Source: Dehalococcoidia bacterium (GTDB lineage: Bacteria; Chloroflexota; Dehalococcoidia; SZUA-161; SpSt-899). Taken from it: a stretch of DNA of 14,757 nucleotides. The notes beneath the pieces were generated by a model. That model ran no database searches and was not told where the DNA came from. It saw only the letters and a list, made by a program, of their open reading frames with translations. The stretch is from assembly GCA_023271515.1 (NCBI GenBank), contig JALPXQ010000028.1:1-14757 (forward strand), in the 5' to 3' direction. A program made the translations under genes and the position numbers. Shown here piece after piece: positions 1 to 7,520 of this stretch (positions are counted from its first letter, which is position 1; each line of letters begins with the position of its first letter).

Positions 1-437
1 ACGAGCAGCTCCCTCGGCAGATCGGTTTGAGCTATCACCGCCGCAGCGCATACTGCAAAGGTAGCCGCATCCCCGGACTCGTTCTGGATGGCGATACCGT
101 CCATGCCCAACATCATCCCCATACGCTCTACGCGATAACCAGTGACTTCTTCTGCCATCCGGCTGACTTCCCCGGTGGAGGCGGTATCCCTGACCCTTAC
201 TACCAGCGCAGCAGGATGGGAAAAAGTCTTATCGTGACGGAAGAGGGCCGTCTCCCCACCCACCTCGATTTTCCTCTCACCCGTGCCTATGGTAACCAGA
301 CGCATCGGTGGGGAAGAGGCGGCTGTCAATGACCTTTCTGCCTCCTCGCTGATATCGGGACATGCTGCAGGCTCCGTCTGGCCTGAGGCCAGCTTCATGG
401 CGAAAGCCAGGCAGGTAGGGAAGCCACACTTGTATAA
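1..437 (-). pseudogene. Second acsC-like gene (corrinoid iron-sulfur protein large subunit), 5'-truncated and running off the window
   Basis: Read on the minus strand, the frame is open from base 437 to the window edge. It aligns residue for residue with the N-terminal third of the intact AcsC at 4757..6121: CGFPTC, then AFAMKLASG, then a CP, SPPMRLVTIGTGE and FRHDKTFSHP. The family normally starts about 20 residues earlier, with a peptide carrying the first cysteine of the C-x2-C-x4-C-x16-C [4Fe-4S] motif. Here an in-frame TAA at 438-440 lies two codons before the Cys-Gly, and no ATG, GTG or TTG lies between. The start and the first cluster cysteine are therefore gone. The first in-frame ATG (396-398) falls after three of the four cluster positions. 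The fragment begins directly behind the stop of the acsD copy at 442, which suggests a deletion at that junction. No further stop appears in the visible part, so decay is either recent or limited to the 5' end. The corrinoid domain would lie outside the window. Confidence 0.82.
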
Positions 438-441
438 TTAC

Positions 442-1383
442 CTATCCCATTAGTTTGCCGATAGCGAATTTAACCAGCTCCACTGCTCCTGGATGGCACA
501 TAACGACCAGGTCGGCACCGGCATGGATGCAGGTTGTAGCGGTCAATGTTTCCCAAAGGACGGCTCGCTCTGCCGGGTCTCCCCAGGCAGCGGGCACCCC
601 CCGGGTTGCCCTGGATTCCTTCTGATGCCGGCTTTCAGGACCGGCATGGCTGATGATTGGCCTGGCACACATCGCCTCGCCCATGAGGGCTGCCAGCCTC
701 AGGCGTTCTATAGTAGAATAACTATACTCCAGGCCATATCCGAGTGCGGCCGTATCCGGATCCATTATGACTGAGTCGGAGGGCACACCTATGTCGGCAA
801 GCAGGGCATTCAGTTGTTTAGCGAGATTGAAATCTACCGGGGTCTTGGCGATGGCAACATGGCCGTCCGAGATACAAACGGCGGCAATGGTGCGATAGTT
901 CTTCTCTTCACAGTTGCCCAGTGCAATACGCCGGCCCCGTGCCGCCCTGGATGCGGCCACCAGAACCTCATTGTCTTTCTCGGGTATACCTGAACCCAGG
1001 ACGATGAGCGGGAGATCAATCGCCGAAAGCACCCTATCTACCACGATCCCGGCTTCGGCGCCCCCGGTGTTTCCCATGCCCGGATGGGCACCCTGCAACC
1101 TCAGCATAACGATATCGGCACCATACTCTACCGCTTTCCTGGCCCAGGCTGCGGGGTCGCTGGTGACAGCTCCCCAGGCAGAAGTCAGAGCAGCGGGCCA
1201 ACCGGATGGCTCACTGTCCCAGACCTCCATGGCGATCGCCGGCGGATTAGGAATTGAGCCCTCGAATTTGAGGAAGGGAAGGGTGTTGGCCCCGCCAATG
1301 GTAACGCGCTTGCAGCCGTCGCCGCCAAGCCTCACCTCCCCCACCTTGCCCGTCCATTTCTCTACCGGGACCTCTACTGCCAT
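442..1383 (-). CDS. acsD: Second corrinoid iron-sulfur protein small subunit (AcsD/CdhD family)
   Basis: The 313-residue product is a second, intact paralogue of the AcsD at 10453..11352. AcsD is the TIM-barrel small subunit that pairs with AcsC to hold and present the methyl-cobamide during acetyl-CoA synthesis. Family landmarks shared with the other copy are an early GG..TLPFL strand, PNPP followed by A-x-EVWDSEP, a GADIVMLRL strand, PLIVLGSG, and the GYGLEYSYSTIER segment near residue 220. I chose the ATG at 1381-1383 because a GGAGGTGA ribosome binding site lies just upstream, inside the end of the crotonase gene. A longer frame to 1467 would only read through that gene. The stop is seven bases from the crotonase stop side on one end and abuts the truncated acsC on the other. 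It sits among decayed relatives, so whether it is still expressed with a working partner is open; it could pair with the intact AcsC. Confidence 0.9.
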   Translation of the reverse strand: MAVEVPVEKWTGKVGEVRLGGDGCKRVTIGGANTLPFLKFEGSIPNPPAIAMEVWDSEPSGWPAALTSAWGAVTSDPAAWARKAVEYGADIVMLRLQGAHPGMGNTGGAEAGIVVDRVLSAIDLPLIVLGSGIPEKDNEVLVAASRAARGRRIALGNCEEKNYRTIAAVCISDGHVAIAKTPVDFNLAKQLNALLADIGVPSDSVIMDPDTAALGYGLEYSYSTIERLRLAALMGEAMCARPIISHAGPESRHQKESRATRGVPAAWGDPAERAVLWETLTATTCIHAGADLVVMCHPGAVELVKFAIGKLMG

Positions 1384-1390
1384 GATCACC

Positions 1391-2167
1391 TCACCTCCCC
1401 TTCCATTTGGGAATCCTTTTCTCCCGGAAGGCGTCCATTCCCTCCTGGCCATCCTCGGTTGAGGCATTGATGGAGATCATCTCGATGGCGTAGGCGTAAG
1501 CCTTGCTGTGTTCCATATCTGCCATCCGATAGAATGACTGTTTGCCCATCCGAACCGCCAGCGGAGCCTTGGCGGCAATCTTTTCGGCCATCTCCATCGC
1601 CGTTTCTTCCAGCTTCTCCCGTGGGACAACCCTATTTACTAATCCGGCCCTCTCCGCCTCGCGGGCGGAGATTGCCTCCCCGGTCAAGATCAGTTCCAGG
1701 CATTTCTTCCGTCCCAGGGAACGATATATACCAGCCATAGGAGTTATGCAGGCAAAACCGATATTTACCCCGGGTGTCTGAAATAGCGCGTCCTCTGAGG
1801 CTATCGCCAGGTCGCATCCGGCAGCTAGAGCGCAGCCCATGGCGGTTGCATGACCCTGAACCGCGGCGATAACCGGTTTACCCATACCGGCCATGGCCTC
1901 CAGTATACGCACCGATTTCCCAAATATGGCCCGGTACTCCATCAATGTCTTTCCGATGAATTCGGAGAAATCGTGGCCGGAGCAGAAAGATTCCCCGGCA
2001 CCCTTTAGAATCACTGCCCCCACTTCAGAGCCTTCCATCTCCTGGAGGGCATGGAGGAGCTCCTCCATAAGCTGGGCATTCAGGGCGTTGCGTACCTGAG
2101 GGCGATTCAAGGTGAGTATCCCTATCCCACGGTTCTTCTCAACCATGATCACCTGGTATCCTGACAT
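1391..2167 (-). CDS. Enoyl-CoA hydratase/isomerase family protein, ECHDC3-like
   Basis: The 258-residue product has a full crotonase fold. The first oxyanion-hole segment SFCSGHDFSEF lies at residues 60-70, and the second (VQGHATAMGCALAAGCDLAIA) at about 103-123. The stretch FQTPGVNIG, the LTGEAISAREAERAGLVNRVV segment, and the C-terminal DGQEGMDAFREKRIPKW resemble the ECHDC3 branch more than classical hydratases. Of the two acid residues used by rat mitochondrial hydratase, the second is kept (Glu158, before LILTGE). The first is replaced by Gly133 in PGVNIG. Simple hydration is therefore uncertain; a hydrolase, isomerase or other acyl-CoA reaction is possible. The start at 2167 has a clear AGGAGGTG site upstream. 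The gene lies between the acsB pseudogene and the second acsD, with the acsD ribosome binding site inside its 3' end, so the two look co-transcribed. No link to acetyl-CoA synthesis is established; an acyl-CoA role is inference. Confidence 0.9.
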   Translation of the reverse strand: MSGYQVIMVEKNRGIGILTLNRPQVRNALNAQLMEELLHALQEMEGSEVGAVILKGAGESFCSGHDFSEFIGKTLMEYRAIFGKSVRILEAMAGMGKPVIAAVQGHATAMGCALAAGCDLAIASEDALFQTPGVNIGFACITPMAGIYRSLGRKKCLELILTGEAISAREAERAGLVNRVVPREKLEETAMEMAEKIAAKAPLAVRMGKQSFYRMADMEHSKAYAYAIEMISINASTEDGQEGMDAFREKRIPKWKGR

Positions 2168-2188
2168 AAAGCACCTCCTCTAGATTCA

Positions 2189-3894
2189 TTATAGCATAGG
2201 ATCCATCGTCAGCGCCGGATGCCCCCTTTCCTCGAGGAAGGCGAGAAGAGCATCAGAGTCAGCACAGGTATCACCACCCTGGCGTGCCCGATTATTCCCG
2301 GAGTTTGTGTGGCCGCTGCCATCGCCAACAACTCAGAGAAGGTCATTCCCATGGGTGTCACCGAGCTATCCTCTCTCTCGACGACCATGACGCCGCCCGC
2401 TTCCGGGACGAGTACCGTCAGGCATTCACAGAGATTGAAGACACTTGGCGGATCATCCAGTTATGCTCTCCCACTCCCCCTTGATCGGATCCAGGCACCC
2501 TTCCTTAACTACCGGCTGGTTGGGTCCGATGGGGTTGATCTCGTAAGATGCCTGGCAGTCAAGGAAATTTACCGCTCCGCATATCCCCGGCTTCTGGGGG
2601 GTGATAATGCAGAGATGATAGGGGGTGAGGGATTGACAGGAGAGACAACTGTAGAAGGTGTCCACGTCCTCTTCCCGCATTCCAGCCACCCTGGAATCCC
2701 GCTCCCGATAGGCTGCTCGGGCCTGCTCCCGAAGCCGGCTGAGCCTGTCTTCCTCGGTGTAGATAACAACCTGTATCTTGTCCACGATGGCGGATTCTCA
2801 TTCTATCTCGCTGCCCCTCGTACTGCACGCCCTCGGCACCACTGATGAGGTGCAGTATCCGGCGCTCCAGAACCGCTTCAAATTCTTTCTTCATGCGGCG
2901 ACCGGCGATCTCAACCAGTAGCCCCATCGGTACCTCCGGGCCCGTTTCTTCAATCTCAGGGCCAACCACCTTTATGTCACCGTCCTTCACCTCCGCCATA
3001 TCCCTCATGTTCAGCCATTCGAATCCCTTGAATTCCACCTGGAGATCGTCCGCCGAGATCGTCTCGCCCTCGAACTCGGTCCCGTATTCAACCGGAATGG
3101 CCGGCGTGGGGAGAACGATGCCCTTTATGCCTCCGAGGTCGAGGCACCTGTCTGCCAGGGTTTCCGCCTTCTGCAGATCGTCCTCACCGGAGAGCCGGTC
3201 AAAGGGGAAGCTAAAGAGACCTGAAGGAGTGAAGTCCGCCCAGGGAGAGTCCACATCGGTCACTACCGGGAATCCACAGGCGATGGAGCCAGCCAGCGCT
3301 GTCAGACCATGCTCGTCCAGAGGGCCTAAAGAAAGATGGAAGACTTGAAGATTCGAAAGGAGCAGACCCTTAGAGTGGAATTGATGGACAAGCCTTACGG
3401 CCACCTCACTGCTTCCAGGCGTCCCCGAAATTAGGGCCAGACCGGCAAGTCTTCCGTCGAGGAGCCTGATGCCCAGGCTCCGCACCCTTTCCCCGGCCAC
3501 TGGCCCGTTATAGCTGAAGCCATCCCTCACTACCGGCTCCTGGCCCCGGGCAGCGCCCATGGCCAGGATAGCCTCCTGAGCAAGAAGCGATGCCAGGCCG
3601 GCTCGCTTCATCCCGTCCTGAGACCTCTCCGATCCCCCGATCAGGCCGGTCGGCTCTTCCAGAAGCCTGCGGGCTTGCCGAAGCATCAGGCTGAGGTCCG
3701 GTAGTTTCTCTACCTTGTGCCCGAGGCAGCCGTAGCTGATAGGCAGGCCGTAGAGGGCGGGGTTTCCTTCCCTGTCTCGTGGGCCAACGGGTGCCTCTGT
3801 GTCCAGCTCCCCCCAAAGCCTGCTCCAGCTCGACTTCGGCCCTTTCGATGAGCTGTTCTACGATCTTGAGCATGGAATCTGGCATTGACTTCAT
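2189..3894 (-). pseudogene. acsB: Decayed bacterial-type acetyl-CoA synthase (acsB) with several frameshifts and deletions
   Basis: Pieces in different frames align in order with full-length bacterial AcsB. The first holds an N-terminal helix (MPDSMLKIVEQLIERAEVEL, about 3885-3826). The reading then shifts at a run of six C (plus strand 3809-3814). A long piece follows with the bacterial N-terminal domain (SLGPLDEHGL, GFPVVTD) and the start of the middle domain (YGTEFEGETISADD, VLERR). Near 2795-2815 about 30 residues are lost, and the frame shifts to IVDKIQVVIYTEED and FYSCLSCQSLTPYHLC. Those residues carry the four A-cluster [4Fe-4S] cysteines. At about 2453-2462 there is a stop, a shift and a loss of roughly 20 residues; the essential Cys-Gly-Cys nickel motif is not encoded in any frame here. 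The next piece (VTPMGMTFSEL, TQTPGIIG) ends near 2265. A further 60-odd residues are missing before the terminus FLEERGHPALTMDPML and its TAA at 2189. Multiple independent lesions make sequencing error an unlikely explanation. Confidence 0.92.
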
Positions 3895-3966
3895 TTGCCT
3901 TCGGGAATCTCTGCGGATGGCTGAAAGTGCCGGGAACTGGGGTGGCAAGCAGGGGACCTAAAACAG

Positions 3967-4755
3967 TTATGTTCTGGGCTTCCCTGCTAACAGGCCGGTT
4001 TTGGCGGCTATGTCCACTACCGCCCTTCGAAGAGGCGAGTCGGGAGGGAGTTCGGTGAGTGGCCTTCCCTCAGTTTCCAGAGAGGCCATATTCGGGTCTT
4101 CGGGAATAGTAACCAGGAGATCGAGCCCGGCACCGGCTATGAGATCACCCATCTGTGGGGAGATGTCCCCGGCAAGCCGGTTAACGACCAGATAAATCTG
4201 TCCCACGTTGGTACGCAGATCATCGATGAGCTTTCTGGTACGCACGGCAGCGCTAATCCCTCGGGCGGTGGGATCCGATATGATGAGCAACACATCCACA
4301 TCCCGGGTGGTCTGACGGCTGATATGCTCCATTCCGGCCTCGTTGTCAATGACCACATACTGATAGTTTCCGGCCAGCTTGTCCAGGACATACCGAAGCA
4401 TGTGGTTTACAGCGCAGTAGCAACCCTGGCTTTCGGAGCGTCCCATCGCCAGAAAATCGAGTCCAACAGATTCCACCAGTCCCTCGAATATCCTGGCATC
4501 AAGCCATGCCTGCTTATCGGTCCCCGGGGCAAACTCAGCCCGGGTGATCTTCTCCTCCATAAGCTCCCGAATACCACCAATGGTGTTGGTCTCATCGTCG
4601 AGGGGAAGACCCAGCGCTTGATGCAAATTGGTAGCCGGATCCCCATCAACCGCCAGGACGGGCGGGCTTTCCTTCGCCAGTAATGCTGCCAGAAGGGCGG
4701 AAATGGCTGTTTTGCCGGTCCCGCCCTTCCCGGCGACAGCAATGGTAATGGACAT
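3967..4755 (-). CDS. cooC: CO dehydrogenase nickel-maturation ATPase (CooC/AcsF family)
   Basis: The 262-residue MinD/ParA-type P-loop ATPase carries the deviant Walker A GKGGTGKT at residues 9-16. The signature lysine of this ATPase class is at position 10. A switch region VDGDPATNLHQALG follows at 37-50, then a Walker B-like strand YVVIDNEAGMEH at about 133-144. Cys112-Tyr-Cys114 is the CxC pair that in CooC binds a metal at the dimer interface. These proteins use ATP to help insert nickel into CO dehydrogenase or acetyl-CoA synthase in the cytoplasm. The start codon lies one base after the stop of acsC, and its GGAGG site sits within the last codons of that gene, so translation is probably coupled. 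It is followed by the acsB pseudogene, a pairing that matches the usual linkage of AcsF to AcsB. I cannot tell from sequence whether its client is CdhA, CdhC or both. Confidence 0.93.
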   Translation of the reverse strand: MSITIAVAGKGGTGKTAISALLAALLAKESPPVLAVDGDPATNLHQALGLPLDDETNTIGGIRELMEEKITRAEFAPGTDKQAWLDARIFEGLVESVGLDFLAMGRSESQGCYCAVNHMLRYVLDKLAGNYQYVVIDNEAGMEHISRQTTRDVDVLLIISDPTARGISAAVRTRKLIDDLRTNVGQIYLVVNRLAGDISPQMGDLIAGAGLDLLVTIPEDPNMASLETEGRPLTELPPDSPLRRAVVDIAAKTGLLAGKPRT

Positions 4756-4756
4756 T

Positions 4757-6121
4757 TTAACCTCCGGTCAAACTCCTGGCAAGGGCAGGAAGAAAGCCCG
4801 GGAGTTCGCCCGCTTCTCTAGGGCCGACCACTATCTCCCATCCCGGTAAGGCCTCCTCCAACTCGCCCTTGATCCGGGCTACCTTGCCCGGGATGACCAG
4901 CTTGCGATGCTTCACCCTTTCTTCGATGCCCGACTTCTTGATAAAGGCCCCCACCGAGTCGCCGCTGAATTTACCTGCCCCCCAACCGGTGACCACACCG
5001 AGCCCCTCGGTATCTTTCACGCACACAAAGGCATGAACCTTGCTCTCCTCGGTGGCCGAGGAAACCAGGAAATAGGTGAGGGACCAGTTTGAGGTAACCA
5101 AAACAGGCGCTTCGTCCTTGGGCTGACCTACCTCGTAAACCCCCTGCTCGATCGCCAGCGGCATGCGAGGATCGGTGTAAATGTTGAGCCGCTGTACCAG
5201 CAGGGGAAGTAGAGAGTCTTTCTTCAGGTCAGAAAGAACGATAATCCCGGCAAATTTAATGACGCACATGGAGGCGGTCAATATCTCTTCCAATCCGTCG
5301 CCGGCAAGGAAACAAGGAAAGACAATAGTGGGATAGCCCAGGGGCCGGAAATTCTGCTTCAACGCCGCCCGCCGGATAAGGGTCTGATCTCGCAACACCT
5401 CCAGGAAATTCCCTGAGCCGGGGTCTAACACCAGTTCCTCGATCCCTTCCTCCTTCAGCCTGGAGGTCAATGGAATCAGCGCCTCGACACTCTCCGCCTT
5501 AACCCCTACCGGAGTGGGCGATTGCTTTATCAGAGGTATTGCCTGCTCAAGGTTGTCCTTCGTTATCGGATAGAGGAGCGGATTCCGGCCGGCGCAGATG
5601 TCCCTCGCCGCGAAGAGGGCACCAAGGTCCTCAGAGATCAAGATGATCCCTGCATCGCCCGCGTCACAAACCTTTTTGACCAGGGCCTCATACTTCGCCT
5701 TCTCTCCCGATTGAAATTTGAGGGCAAAAAGATCCGCCCTGAGGGTCAAACCGACCCTCTCAAATTGAAGCTCCTTCATCTTTGCTATCTTATCTTCAAC
5801 CCCCCCCTCATCTTCCTTATCGGAGATAAGCACCGCGATGCCCGGGGCATGGGCGAAGGTCTTCTCATGCCGATAGATTACTTCCTCGTTGCCGATCTTC
5901 AAGGCGCCTTCACCCGAGCCTACGGTAACCAGTTTTATCGGTGGCGCCAGGGCATCCTCCAGTTCCGCCCTTATCTCCTCGGAAAGATAGGGGCATTTAT
6001 CGACCGTCGCCCCGCCTGAGGCGAGCTTCATGGCGAATGCAAAACAGGTGGGGAAACCGCAGTCTTTGCAGCCCTTTCTTTGAGGAAGCTTCTTTGCAAC
6101 GTCAGTTCCCTTGATAGGCAT
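4757..6121 (-). CDS. acsC: Corrinoid iron-sulfur protein large (gamma) subunit, AcsC/CdhE
   Basis: The 454-residue length is normal for the family. The N-terminus has the [4Fe-4S] motif with Cys18, Cys21, Cys26 and Cys43 (GCKDCGFPTC ... KCP). This cluster reduces cob(II)amide back to the active Co(I) state. A TIM-barrel domain follows (about 60-310), beginning PPIKLVTVGSGEGALKIG. The C-terminal cobamide-binding domain (about 330-454) contains VTSNWSLTYFLVSSA and VVTGWGAGKFSGDSV, both typical of this subunit. The protein takes a methyl group from AcsE's methyl-tetrahydrofolate and delivers it to the A-cluster of CdhC. The start at 6121 is supported by homology; the Shine-Dalgarno sequence is weak (GGGG about ten bases upstream). 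A REP-like palindrome lies in the 112-base gap before it, and cooC follows after one base. The second, truncated copy at 1..437 makes this the only complete AcsC in view. Confidence 0.95.
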   Translation of the reverse strand: MPIKGTDVAKKLPQRKGCKDCGFPTCFAFAMKLASGGATVDKCPYLSEEIRAELEDALAPPIKLVTVGSGEGALKIGNEEVIYRHEKTFAHAPGIAVLISDKEDEGGVEDKIAKMKELQFERVGLTLRADLFALKFQSGEKAKYEALVKKVCDAGDAGIILISEDLGALFAARDICAGRNPLLYPITKDNLEQAIPLIKQSPTPVGVKAESVEALIPLTSRLKEEGIEELVLDPGSGNFLEVLRDQTLIRRAALKQNFRPLGYPTIVFPCFLAGDGLEEILTASMCVIKFAGIIVLSDLKKDSLLPLLVQRLNIYTDPRMPLAIEQGVYEVGQPKDEAPVLVTSNWSLTYFLVSSATEESKVHAFVCVKDTEGLGVVTGWGAGKFSGDSVGAFIKKSGIEERVKHRKLVIPGKVARIKGELEEALPGWEIVVGPREAGELPGFLPALARSLTGG

Positions 6122-6156
6122 TTCTCAAACCCCTTTTCTCGAATTCTCACAAAATC

Positions 6157-6227
6157 GGGGGCAGGCCTTGACTTCGGATCGTGCGGCAACCATCTCGGAG
6201 AAAAGTCAAAAGTTAAGGCCTGCCCCC
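6157..6227. repeat. REP-like palindromic element between cdhC and acsC
   Basis: An 18-base arm at 6157-6174 (GGGGGCAGGCCTTGACTT) is matched by its reverse complement at 6210-6227 with one mismatch. The loop is about 35 bases and contains a second AAAAGTCAAA word. Transcribed from either strand, it would fold into a long hairpin. Its size, GC-rich outer stem and intergenic position resemble the REP elements moved by IS200-like Y1 (RAYT) transposases, but no transposase gene is in the window. It fills most of the only sizeable gap in the middle of the operon. It could therefore protect the upstream cdhABC message or partly terminate transcription before acsC; both are inference. A proper terminator is less likely because no U-run follows the stem on the minus strand. 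Confidence 0.75.
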
Positions 6228-6233
6228 ACTTGT

Positions 6234-7457
6234 TCAATCCGGAATCTCTACTTCACCTTTTACCCAGGGATGCCCGACTCGCTCCAGGAACTTCGCGAGC
6301 TCATCGGTATTCTTCACGTCTTCTTCAGTGGCTATTTTATCGTACAAATCTTCGGGTATCGCATCCCGGTATCTCTCTTTTATGTCCTTGGGCATCCACA
6401 CCATACGCCCGAATCCGCCGTCAGCCTGGAAGAACTTGGGCGAGCGGAGATACTCCAACCCCATTCCGCAGGAGCCCTCCACCTGCCTTCCCCCGCTGGT
6501 TTCCCCAGCCATCCTGGAAAAGGGCAAGCCCATCACCGTCTCGCCAACAAAGTCGCGATTCACCAGGCCGAAGGCATCGACCTCCGGGATGTAGAAGCAG
6601 ATGGACTGAAAACAGCCGCAGGAGGTGTGGGGATATCCGAAAGAGCTGTAAAGGTAAACCCGCTCCACGCTACCGAGAGACTTATCCTTCGCCGCCAGGT
6701 TCACCCCACTGTACTCCCCCCTTGCCGCGTCTATCAGCTCGCCCTTGGGCACGGCGAACACCGGTCCCTCGGGATCGAGCTTGTAAGCTGCCCTGCCGTC
6801 GAACCAACTGATCGCCCCGCAGTTGGCCATCCTGTCCGGGGTGATGAAGCAAATGTGGGTAGGGGCAAAGGCCTGACAGAGGATGCAGCCATAGAATTCA
6901 TCGACATCCTCGTCACTGAGTTCCCTCGCCCTGGCATCCCGGGCCCCATAAACCTCCAAGGCGTGAGGGAGGAGTTCCTTAATCTTCTCCTCATCGGTGA
7001 TAAGGGTAACGGAAATCTTCTCGATGATATCCAGCTCCGAGGTAAAGAGGAAGATCAGCATTTCGCCGATCTCCCTCAGGGAATTAAGCCCCTTCTTGAA
7101 TGCGGATTTACTGAGCCGGATCCAGATGTCATCCCGCTGAGCTACATGCCAGAATCCCTCAATGTAATTGGAGTACATATGGATCCTGCGCTCCAAGACC
7201 GGCTCCATATCCTTCTCGAGCTCTTCTCCGGCGACATCGATCAGAATGGCCAGGGGGGAGCTTGCCCCTTCTTCAATATCTTTTATGTCCGGCCCGATGA
7301 CCTCTATCTTCTCATGCTCGACTTCATCCGGCCCCTTCAGGGTCACCAGCTCGAACTTATGAGGTATCTTTGGTCCTCCGAATTCAACCTGTACATCCTC
7401 TCTCCTGATGGCCTCGCCCTCATACTGAGGCCCCATATCTACGTGAAACTCACTCAT
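6234..7457 (-). CDS. cdhC: Acetyl-CoA synthase, archaeal-type CdhC (ACDS beta subunit)
   Basis: The 407-residue catalytic subunit condenses methyl, CO and CoA to acetyl-CoA. It starts directly at the middle domain (MGPQYEGEAIRREDVQVEFGG), as in methanogen CdhC. It lacks the roughly 300-residue N-terminal domain that bacterial AcsB uses to dock on CO dehydrogenase. All A-cluster ligands are present: Cys191, Cys194, Cys203 and Cys213 for the [4Fe-4S] cluster, with the spacing 3-9-10 known from Moorella AcsB. Cys280-Gly-Cys282 in HTSCGCF binds the distal nickel. Later landmarks are KFFQADGGFGRMVWMP and a FLERVGHP tail. The acidic, Ala/Pro/Met-rich extension found in methanogen CdhC is absent. 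The ATG at 7457 has GGAGGA upstream. It lies 63 bases after cdhB and before the REP-like palindrome. It is complete, unlike the acsB remnant at 2189..3894, and must be the working acetyl-CoA synthase of this locus. Confidence 0.95.
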   Translation of the reverse strand: MSEFHVDMGPQYEGEAIRREDVQVEFGGPKIPHKFELVTLKGPDEVEHEKIEVIGPDIKDIEEGASSPLAILIDVAGEELEKDMEPVLERRIHMYSNYIEGFWHVAQRDDIWIRLSKSAFKKGLNSLREIGEMLIFLFTSELDIIEKISVTLITDEEKIKELLPHALEVYGARDARARELSDEDVDEFYGCILCQAFAPTHICFITPDRMANCGAISWFDGRAAYKLDPEGPVFAVPKGELIDAARGEYSGVNLAAKDKSLGSVERVYLYSSFGYPHTSCGCFQSICFYIPEVDAFGLVNRDFVGETVMGLPFSRMAGETSGGRQVEGSCGMGLEYLRSPKFFQADGGFGRMVWMPKDIKERYRDAIPEDLYDKIATEEDVKNTDELAKFLERVGHPWVKGEVEIPD

Positions 7458-7520
7458 TCGTTGATTCCTCCTTTTTTCGGGATAGATTCTTCACTGAGCG
7501 CTGCGAAAATTCGCCTTTAC

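Noticed and set aside
442..1467. A longer version of the second acsD starting at 1467
   Set aside because: The extra 28 residues would overlap the end of the crotonase gene and match nothing in the AcsD family. The ATG at 1383 has a good ribosome binding site.
1391..2167. A classical enoyl-CoA hydratase assignment for the crotonase
   Set aside because: The first catalytic glutamate position is glycine, and the sequence follows the ECHDC3-like pattern, so only the family can be named.
2559..3686. A separate 375-residue protein starting at 3686
   Set aside because: It is only the middle piece of the broken acsB. Homology continues upstream of its first ATG, and its last 70 or so residues are out-of-frame sequence after the deletion near 2800.
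3809..3814. Possible sequencing error in the six-C run as the sole cause of the acsB break
   Set aside because: This one site could be an indel error, but three further breaks with real loss of coding sequence, including the Cys-Gly-Cys motif, cannot be explained that way.
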